From Deltaproteobacteria bacterium (GTDB lineage: Bacteria; Myxococcota_A; UBA796; UBA9615), in assembly GCA_029261955.1 (NCBI GenBank), contig JAJDAI010000618.1, positions 1 to 6,260 of the forward strand: 6,260 nt of DNA, read 5' to 3'. Within the stretch, counting starts at the first letter, position 1; every line of letters starts with the position of its first letter. The translations under genes were made by a program, and so were the position numbers. Shown here one piece after another: positions 1 through 5,725 of this stretch. Under the pieces are notes generated by a model, which was not told where the DNA came from, searched no databases, and saw only the letters and a program-made list of their open reading frames with translations.

Positions 1-1512
1 GAGACCCCGGTGGCCGGCTTCGACCGGCTGAGCGAAGACGGCGTCGCGCGCGGCCTGAGCGAGGTGCTGGACCACCCCGGCGACTTCGACGAGTACCTGG
101 CCTACGGCGAGGGCGGCGACCTGGTGCTCGAGGATCTCGACGCCGACGGCGACCTCGACCTGGTCTTCCACCAGTTCACCGGCGCGCCGAAGCTCTACCG
201 CAACGACGGCGAAGGTCAGTTCGAGGCCGTGACCGGCACGGTGGAGATCGAAGGCGACTTCCGATCGACGGGCGGCGGCGCGCTGGACCTGGACGGCGAC
301 GGGCTGCCCGAGCTGCTGCTGCTCAACGGCAACGAGCTGCGCGCCTGGCGAAACGAGGGCGATCTGGACTTCGGCGAGTCCTGGACGGTGCACGCGGAGC
401 TCGCGCCACCGCGCCTCGACCTGCTGGTGATGGCCTGGTCCGACTTCAGCGGCGACGGCTGGGTGGACCTGTTCCTGGCCTCCGGCGCGCAGGGCGGCTT
501 CGAGGAGCCGGTGCCCGAGAACGGCGCGCCGGACCTGCTCTTTCTGGGCAGCGCGGACGGCTTCTCGGAGCCGCGCCAGGTGATCGGCACCGACCCCGGC
601 ACGATCCTGCTGGTGGCCCTGCCCACCGACTACGACCAGGACGGCCGCGTCGACCTCTTCCTGCCGACCGATCTCGGGCACCCGAGCAACCTCTGGCACA
701 ACACGGCGACCGACGGCGAGGGCTGGCCGGTGCTGGAGGACGAGGCCCCGGCGCTCGGCGCGGACCTGGTGCTCTCGGCCATGGGCGCCGACGGCAGCGA
801 CCTCAACCGCGACGGCCTCCCCGACTACTGCATCACCGACGTGGGCCGACCGGTCTGCCTGCTGAGCAGCGAGTTCGGCTACGTCGAGTCGGCCGCGGCC
901 CTGGGCGTGCTGCCGGCGAGCCCGGTGGGCCCCGACGGCACCGTGGGCTGGTCCTTCGACTTCGCCGACCTGGACAACGACGGCTGGGACGACGCGCTCC
1001 AGGCCAGCGGCCCCTTCCCCGAGGAGATGAAGGGCGGCTCCCAGGAGGAGGACCTGCCCGACCTCGTCTGGCAGGGGGAGGAGACCGGCTTCACCGACCG
1101 CACCGCGATGCTGGGCTTCGGCGACGTCGCCAACCACGTCGGCCTCGCGACCGGCGACGTGAACGGCGACGGCTTCCTCGACGTGGTGCTCGCCGGGCCG
1201 GGCACGCGGCCGAAGCTGTGGATGAACGAGTGCGGCGACGGGGCCTGGATCGAGGTCCACCCGCGCGGCCCCGAGGGCAACAGCCAGGGCTTCGGCCTGC
1301 GGGTCGAGGTCGAGGTCGGGGCCGATCGCCAGGTCCGCGAGATCGCGGGCATGCGCGGGCAGGCGCAGGGCCCCTCGAGGGTCCACATCGGCCTGGGCAC
1401 CGCGAGCAGCATCGACCGCCTCACGGTCACCTGGCCCGACGGGGTCGTGCAGCAGGCCACGGACGTCGGCGTGAGCCGGGTCGTGACCGCGACGCACCCG
1501 GACGCGCCTTGA
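1..1512 (+). CDS. CRTAC1-like FG-GAP/VCBS propeller protein with C-terminal ASPIC/UnbV domain (5' partial)
   Basis: The frame is open from the first base and ends at TGA 1510-1512, giving 503 visible codons. No signal peptide follows any early start (GTG at 10 is in frame), so the true N-terminus is probably upstream. Seven aspartate-rich calcium loops of the DxDxDGxxD type occur at 133, 286, 442, 628, 799, 967 and 1156, spaced 51-63 residues apart. This is the blade spacing of FG-GAP/VCBS beta-propellers and is consistent with seven blades. The C-terminal part (about 1279-1476) matches the ASPIC/UnbV domain: a GFGLRVEV strand, then RVHIGLG, then the VTWPDGVVQ signature. Proteins with this order resemble animal CRTAC1 and are normally exported and calcium-binding. 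The substrate or partner is unknown; adhesion, matrix or glycan contact is a family-level guess. The stop codon overlaps the start of the following lipoprotein gene, so the two are probably translated together. Confidence 0.88.
   Translation, partial: ETPVAGFDRLSEDGVARGLSEVLDHPGDFDEYLAYGEGGDLVLEDLDADGDLDLVFHQFTGAPKLYRNDGEGQFEAVTGTVEIEGDFRSTGGGALDLDGDGLPELLLLNGNELRAWRNEGDLDFGESWTVHAELAPPRLDLLVMAWSDFSGDGWVDLFLASGAQGGFEEPVPENGAPDLLFLGSADGFSEPRQVIGTDPGTILLVALPTDYDQDGRVDLFLPTDLGHPSNLWHNTATDGEGWPVLEDEAPALGADLVLSAMGADGSDLNRDGLPDYCITDVGRPVCLLSSEFGYVESAAALGVLPASPVGPDGTVGWSFDFADLDNDGWDDALQASGPFPEEMKGGSQEEDLPDLVWQGEETGFTDRTAMLGFGDVANHVGLATGDVNGDGFLDVVLAGPGTRPKLWMNECGDGAWIEVHPRGPEGNSQGFGLRVEVEVGADRQVREIAGMRGQAQGPSRVHIGLGTASSIDRLTVTWPDGVVQQATDVGVSRVVTATHPDAP
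133..1182 (+). repeat. Seven protein-level calcium-binding loop repeats (FG-GAP/VCBS blades)
   Basis: The nine-residue loops are at 133-159 (DLDADGDLD), 286-312 (DLDGDGLPE), 442-468 (DFSGDGWVD), 628-654 (DYDQDGRVD), 799-825 (DLNRDGLPD), 967-993 (DLDNDGWDD) and 1156-1182 (DVNGDGFLD). Start-to-start spacings are 153, 156, 186, 171, 168 and 189 bases, all multiples of three. The DNA between loops is not obviously repeated, so this is old protein-domain duplication and not a recent DNA repeat. Loop 2 ends in Glu where the others have Asp; loop 3 has Ser at its third position, and loops 5 and 7 have Asn. Confidence 0.85.
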
Positions 1513-1514
1513 TG
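1510..1514 (+). promoter_or_regulatory. TGATG stop/start overlap (translational coupling)
   Basis: The final A of the TGA stop of the propeller gene is the first base of the ATG of the PHP lipoprotein gene. I see no good purine-rich ribosome binding site in the 15 bases upstream (gcacccggacgcgcc), so initiation probably depends on ribosomes finishing the upstream gene. The start itself is supported by the lipoprotein signal that directly follows it. Coupling is inferred from the overlap. Confidence 0.65.
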
Positions 1515-4283
1515 AACCGCTGGCTCCTGCTCCTGCCTCTGCTCCTGGGCTGCCCCGAGGAGCCCGACGACGACGAGCTCCCCTGCGAGCGCGTGGGCTC
1601 CGCGTCGATCCTCGAGGGCTGGGACAGCCGCTTCACGGGTGCGCTCTCCAGCCCGCAGGCCGGCGACGCCTACCTCGCCAACGACCTCGTCCAGGTCGTG
1701 ATCCAGGGCCCCGGGCGCAGCCTGGGCGTGAACCCCTGGGGTGGCAACATCATCGACGCCGACGTGCTGCGCGACGACGGCAGCTTTCGCGACGCCTTCG
1801 GCGAGGTGGGCGCCTTCATCAACCTCGCGGGCAGCGGCTCGGCCGACCGCGTCGAGGTGCTCAGCGACGGGTCTTGCGGCGAGCCCGCCCAGGTCCGCGT
1901 GCGCGGCAGCTACGTGCTGAGCGACTACATCAACCTCACGACCGGCATCGACATCGTGCTGCCCGGCGCGCTGGACGGCGTCGAGCTGGACGCCCTGCAC
2001 CCGCTGTCCCTCGAGACGACCTACACCGCCGTGCCGGGCGAGTCCTTCGTGCGCGTCTCGCTGACGGCGACCAACGAGGGCGAGGCGAACCTGCCCTGGG
2101 TGCTGGCCTGGCTGGCCGAAGCGGGCATCACCCGCGCCTTCATCCCCAGCGACGTGGGCTGGGACCTCAGCCAGTTCGGCGGCGCGGAGTACCTCGTCTT
2201 CGCAGGCGAGGAGGTGGCCTACGGCATGGTCCCGCTGACCCCCGAGCGCCACCCCGCGCGCGGCTACGTGTCCCTGGTCGGCGCCTACGCCCTGGCCCAC
2301 GACCGCTCGATCCTCGACATCTTCGGCTACCCCGACGCGGCCGAGGTCATCGCCCCGGGCGGCTCGAACACCTCGGAGCTGGCCTTCGCCATCGGGGCGG
2401 ACCACGCCTCCGTCGTGCAGGCCCTGCGCGGCGCCCTGGGCGAGCCGGCCTGCACGCCGGTCACCGGCACCGTCACGGACGGGATCGGCCCCGTCGAGGG
2501 GGCCTTCGTGGCCGTGCTCGGCCTGGACGAGGGCGCGGACGGCCCCGACCTCGCGCGCACCCGCAGCGCGTCAGACGGCAGCTACCGACACTGCCTTCCC
2601 CCCGGCCCCGTGCGCTTCCTCGCGGGCCAGGAGGGCCGGCCCTACGCCGGGGGTCAGGACACTCCAGCGCGCGTCGACTTCGAGGTGGGCTCGTCCGCAG
2701 GGACCCTGGATCTGTCCCTGCCCTCGACCGGCCGGCTGAGCGCGACCATCACCGACGCTGCCGGCGCCCCCCTGCCCTGCCGCCTCACGGTCTACGGGGT
2801 GGACCCCTCGCCGCACTCCTACCGCCTGGACGGCGACCGCTTCGACCCGCGGCCGCCCGGCGTGGTCGCGGTGCTCGACTCGGCGGACGGCAGCTTCGAC
2901 CTGCGGCTCGAACCCGGCGACTACGACGCGGTCTTCACGCGGGGCCCGGAGTACACGCTGCACCGCGAGCCCATCTCGGTGGTCGATCAGGCCAGCGTCA
3001 CCGGCACCCTGCACCGCGTCGTCGACACGGCAGGCTTCCTGTCGGGCGACTTCCACGTGCACGCGCAGCGCTCGCCCGACTCCCAGGTCCTGGACACGGA
3101 GCGGGTGGCCAACATGGCGGCCGAGGGCGTGGAGATCCTGGTCAGCACCGACCACGCGCACGTCACCGACTACGCCCCGACGGTGGAGGCCCTGGGCCTG
3201 GGCGCGTGGATGAGCACGATCCCCGGGCAGGAGATCACGACCTTCGACTACGGGCACTTCAACGGCTTCCCGCTGGACTTCGACGCGAGCCGGCACGACG
3301 GCGGCGCCCTGGACTGGCCGGGCCTGTCGCCGACGGAGATCGGCGAGGCGCTGCTGGCCCAGCCCGAGGACACGATCTTCCAGGTCAACCACCCGCGCGC
3401 CGTGCCCGCGCCGGGTGAAGGCAACTACTTCAACAACGTGGACCTGCAGTTCGACGCCGACGGGCCCTACGTCGGCGCGGACGCCCGGGACCCGCTCGCG
3501 GTGCGGCTCGACGCGGACGCGCAGATGCTGACCACCAGCTTCGTCGCGGTCGAGGTGATGACCTGGCTCGACGTGCAGGGGCTGAGCGACTGGTTCAACT
3601 TCCTGAACGCCGGCGTGCGCTTCACGGCGACCGGCAACAGCGACACCCACACCCTGGCCGTGGAGAGCAGCGGCTGGCCCCGGAACTTCGTGCGGGTCGC
3701 GGCCGAGCCGGCGGATCTGGCCCCCGAGGACCTGGTGCACGCCCTGCACGAGGGGCGCAACGTCGTCAGCTTCGGGCCCTTCGTGCGGCTGACCGCCAAC
3801 GGCGGCCTGGTGGGGGACACCGTGGAGCCCACGAACGGCGAGGTGACGGTCTCGGTCAACGTGCAGGCGCCGCCCTGGATCCCCTTCGACTCGGTGCTGC
3901 TGCTCGACGGAGCCAGCCAGACGGTGCTCGCGGGAGGCGCGGTCACCCCCCAGCTCGTCTCCGCCGGCGCCGCCCCGGAAGCTCAGCGCCTGGAGCTGCA
4001 GCTCGACCACACCTTCCAGCCGGCGGCCGACACCTGGCTCGTGGTGCTCGTTCAGGGCGCGGCTGGGCTCTTCCCCGGCGTGCCCTACAACACCAGCGAC
4101 CCGGCCACCCTGGACCTGGCGGCGATCCGCGCGGGCCTCGTGGACGGAGCCGCGACGGCCTTCGCCGCGACGAACCCCATCTTCATCGACGCCGACGGCG
4201 ACGGCTCCATCACCCCGTCCCACCTCGTGCTGCCCCAGGACTTCCAGGACTGGCGCTGGGAAGATCGCACCCACCCGTACTAG
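1512..4283 (+). CDS. CehA/McbA-family PHP-domain metallohydrolase, predicted lipoprotein
   Basis: The protein has 923 residues. ATG 1512 is chosen because it opens a lipoprotein signal: MNRWLLLLPLLLGC, with lipidation Cys14 after only 13 residues. +2 is Pro and not Asp, which fits outer-membrane sorting. Residues 30-310 are a beta-rich domain I cannot name. About 315-405 and 407-500 look like two carboxypeptidase-regulatory-type beta-sandwiches. The PHP domain (about 511-750) has every expected motif: H515/H517 (DFHVHAQRSPDS), D547/H548 (STDHAHVTD), E574 (PGQE), H582, H627 (NHPR) and D711/H713 (GNSDTHT). PHP enzymes use such residues to hold two or three metal ions and hydrolyse phosphoesters or other ester/amide bonds; CehA and McbA hydrolyse carbaryl. 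The natural substrate here is unknown. The C-terminus (750-923) is a beta domain ending in NPIFIDADGDG, which has an EF-hand-like acidic loop (893-899). It overlaps the upstream propeller gene by 1 nt and lies 8 nt before the next lipoprotein gene. Catalytic competence is inferred from motifs only. Confidence 0.9.
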   Translation: MNRWLLLLPLLLGCPEEPDDDELPCERVGSASILEGWDSRFTGALSSPQAGDAYLANDLVQVVIQGPGRSLGVNPWGGNIIDADVLRDDGSFRDAFGEVGAFINLAGSGSADRVEVLSDGSCGEPAQVRVRGSYVLSDYINLTTGIDIVLPGALDGVELDALHPLSLETTYTAVPGESFVRVSLTATNEGEANLPWVLAWLAEAGITRAFIPSDVGWDLSQFGGAEYLVFAGEEVAYGMVPLTPERHPARGYVSLVGAYALAHDRSILDIFGYPDAAEVIAPGGSNTSELAFAIGADHASVVQALRGALGEPACTPVTGTVTDGIGPVEGAFVAVLGLDEGADGPDLARTRSASDGSYRHCLPPGPVRFLAGQEGRPYAGGQDTPARVDFEVGSSAGTLDLSLPSTGRLSATITDAAGAPLPCRLTVYGVDPSPHSYRLDGDRFDPRPPGVVAVLDSADGSFDLRLEPGDYDAVFTRGPEYTLHREPISVVDQASVTGTLHRVVDTAGFLSGDFHVHAQRSPDSQVLDTERVANMAAEGVEILVSTDHAHVTDYAPTVEALGLGAWMSTIPGQEITTFDYGHFNGFPLDFDASRHDGGALDWPGLSPTEIGEALLAQPEDTIFQVNHPRAVPAPGEGNYFNNVDLQFDADGPYVGADARDPLAVRLDADAQMLTTSFVAVEVMTWLDVQGLSDWFNFLNAGVRFTATGNSDTHTLAVESSGWPRNFVRVAAEPADLAPEDLVHALHEGRNVVSFGPFVRLTANGGLVGDTVEPTNGEVTVSVNVQAPPWIPFDSVLLLDGASQTVLAGGAVTPQLVSAGAAPEAQRLELQLDHTFQPAADTWLVVLVQGAAGLFPGVPYNTSDPATLDLAAIRAGLVDGAATAFAATNPIFIDADGDGSITPSHLVLPQDFQDWRWEDRTHPY

Positions 4284-4291
4284 AAGAGCCC

Positions 4292-5695
4292 ATGCACCGA
4301 CTCGCCCTGCTCATCCTGCTCCTCTCCGCCTGCAGCTCGGCCCGCCCCGGCCGCGGGGGCGACGACGACGATGACGACTCGGCGGCGGACGACGACGACG
4401 CGACCGGCGACGACGACGACGCGACCGGCGACGACGACGACGCGACCGCAGACGACGACGACGACGACGACGACAGCACGCCCGACGTCCCCCTCACGAT
4501 CTCCGACCTGACCTCCGGCGCCGTGCCCCTGAACACCGAGGTCAGCCTGGGCGAGGTCTACGTCACCAGCCAGCCCCGCATCTTCGAGGACGACGGCGAC
4601 GCCCTCTTCTGGATCCAGGACGGCGAGGAGCGGGGCGACGGCATCGCCGTCTACACCTACACCTCCGTGCTCGAGGCCCACCCCGAGCTGATGCCCGGCA
4701 CGTCCTACTCCATCACCGGCATCTTCGACGAGGGCTTCGACGTGCCGCAGCTGCGGCTCACCGACGCAGACGACCTGGACTACCTCGGCGACAGCCCGGC
4801 GCTCGATCCCGTGCCGGTCGACGCAGCGGAGCTGGCCGACGGGGTCTCCAGCGATCCCCTGCTGCTCGGTATGCTCGCGCGGCTGAGCGGGGCCGGGGTC
4901 GACAGCGGCCCGAGCTTCTCGAGCTACGGGCAGTGGTCCGCCGACGACGTGGTGGTGGACGACGCCTGGGTCTGGGCCGACGTGGACCCCGGCTACGACG
5001 TGAGCGTCACGGGCATCGTGCACAGCAGCTTCGGGGATGTCGTGATGCTGCCGCGGACCGAGGCCGACCTCGACTTCGAGCACCCCGGCTGCGGCTCCTG
5101 GAGCGACCCGGGCGACGCACGCACGCTCAACTGCCGCGAGCTCGAGCCCGGCACCGGAGTCACGGTCTGGGATCTGGTCGTCACCTCGCCGGCGCCCTGG
5201 TACGGGGATGCCTTCTTCGCGGAGCTGTTGGGGGCCGAAGCCTTCGCCGGACTCCAGATCTTCGGCGCGACGGAGCTCGATCTGCCGGCCGTCGGTGCGG
5301 TCGTGGTGGTCACCGGCGTCTACGACGAGTACGGCGGGCAGAGCGAGGTCGTCGTCTCCGACGCCAACGACATCGTGGAGATCGGCACGGCCTCGGTCAG
5401 CCCGGGCCTGGTCTTCGACCCCTGCGACCTCAGCGAGGCCGATGAGGGCATGCTCCGCTGGTTCCCCCTCGTCCAGGTGCTGCCCCAGGACAGCGACGCC
5501 GAGGACTTCGGCTACGTCGAGGTCGCCGGGTGCCCCCACGTCCAGGTGAACGGGCAGTTCTTCGGGTCGAACGAGGAGTTCAACAGCCACGTGCAGACCG
5601 GCGCCATCGAGGACCTCGTCGCGGTGGTGTCCGAGAGCTTCGGCATCGTACGCGTCTCCCCCCGCAGCACCGAGGATTGGGCCGCCTGGGACTGA
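4292..5695 (+). CDS. Asp-tethered lipoprotein with four OB-fold-like repeats, function unknown
   Basis: The protein has 467 residues. ATG 4292 is chosen because it opens a textbook lipoprotein signal, MHRLALLILLLSAC, with lipobox LSAC and lipidation Cys14; +2 Ser fits outer-membrane sorting. A weak purine stretch (agaagag, 4282-4288) lies just upstream and could serve as ribosome binding site. Residues 24-61 are an Asp-rich tether containing three seven-residue units (DDDDATG-like) and a run of eight Asp. The rest (about 69-467) is four repeats of about 100 residues. Each opens with a hydrophobic residue followed by [DE]L and closes with a beta segment resembling VTGIxxxxFGxxxLxPR, then usually an acidic stretch. 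This pattern recalls secreted OB-fold domains found beside nucleases and lamin-tail domains, but no catalytic motif is visible, so binding or scaffolding is likelier than catalysis. Four cysteines besides Cys14 (C267, C281, C378, C414) could form two disulfides. It follows the PHP gene by 8 nt and is probably co-transcribed with it. Confidence 0.85.
   Translation: MHRLALLILLLSACSSARPGRGGDDDDDDSAADDDDATGDDDDATGDDDDATADDDDDDDDSTPDVPLTISDLTSGAVPLNTEVSLGEVYVTSQPRIFEDDGDALFWIQDGEERGDGIAVYTYTSVLEAHPELMPGTSYSITGIFDEGFDVPQLRLTDADDLDYLGDSPALDPVPVDAAELADGVSSDPLLLGMLARLSGAGVDSGPSFSSYGQWSADDVVVDDAWVWADVDPGYDVSVTGIVHSSFGDVVMLPRTEADLDFEHPGCGSWSDPGDARTLNCRELEPGTGVTVWDLVVTSPAPWYGDAFFAELLGAEAFAGLQIFGATELDLPAVGAVVVVTGVYDEYGGQSEVVVSDANDIVEIGTASVSPGLVFDPCDLSEADEGMLRWFPLVQVLPQDSDAEDFGYVEVAGCPHVQVNGQFFGSNEEFNSHVQTGAIEDLVAVVSESFGIVRVSPRSTEDWAAWD
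4361..4474 (+). repeat. GAC-rich low-complexity tract with 21-bp tandem repeats (poly-Asp tether)
   Basis: Six Asp codons (4361-4378, one of them GAT) are followed after SerAlaAla by three 21-bp units at 4388-4408, 4409-4429 and 4430-4450. The first two are identical; the third differs only in its last codon (gca for ggc). Eight consecutive GAC codons follow (4451-4474). The encoded stretch is a highly acidic, probably disordered spacer between the lipid anchor and the folded part. The near-identity of the units indicates recent slippage or unequal recombination, so the length may vary between strains. Confidence 0.9.
4496..5692 (+). repeat. Four tandem protein repeats of about 100 residues (OB-like)
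   Basis: Approximate repeat bounds in the lipoprotein are residues 69-166, 176-264, 279-366 and 375-467. The best conserved segment starts at residues 141 (ITGIFDEGFDVPQLRL), 239 (VTGIVHSSFGDVVMLP), 340 (VTGVYDEYGGQSEVVV) and 442 (LVAVVSESFGIVRVSP), with spacings of 98, 101 and 102 residues. The opening Leu of the [DE]L motif is at 73, 181, 284 and 380. Repeats 1 and 3 also share a VxVTS strand (about 90-93 and 296-299). DNA-level identity is low, so the duplication is old. The OB-fold label is inference from the pattern. Confidence 0.6.
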
Positions 5696-5725
5696 GGATC
5701 CCCACGCGCGTGTTAGCTTTTCGCG
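5696..5725 (+). promoter_or_regulatory. Short intergenic gap with possible -10 element for the cyclase gene
   Basis: This 30-nt gap contains tgttagctttt (5711-5721), the most AT-rich short stretch noticed in the window. TAGCTT (5714-5719), with TG two bases upstream of TTAGCT or one base upstream of TAGCTT, could act as an extended -10-like element. A transcript starting 6-8 bases downstream would begin at or next to GTG 5726, meaning a leaderless mRNA. No convincing -35 box and no Shine-Dalgarno sequence are visible. The possible cgcg/cgcg pairing across this gap is too short to call a terminator. Confidence 0.3.

Noticed and set aside
1218..1511. In-frame upstream extension of the PHP gene to an ATG at 1218
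   Set aside because: This part is an Arg/Gly-rich shadow of the UnbV domain in another frame. Using it would bury the lipoprotein signal that begins at 1512.
879..2405. Long open frame on the minus strand (508 codons)
   Set aside because: It lies antisense to genes 1 and 2, which have clear domains. Its translation is rich in Val, Gly, Ala, Arg and His with no recognisable motif, as expected from the complement of GC-rich codons.
1874..3418. Plus-strand open frame of 514 codons inside the PHP gene
   Set aside because: The translation is Arg/Pro/Gly-rich with no motifs. It is out of frame with the PHP gene, whose catalytic motifs are complete across the same bases.
2571..4274. Long open frame on the minus strand (567 codons)
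   Set aside because: It is antisense to the PHP gene, in a frame kept open by high GC content. It has no domain, no signal peptide and biased composition.
4361..4474. GAC repeat tract considered as a CRISPR array or origin iterons
   Set aside because: The units are directly adjacent without spacers, stay in frame and encode an Asp tether, so a coding microsatellite explains them fully.
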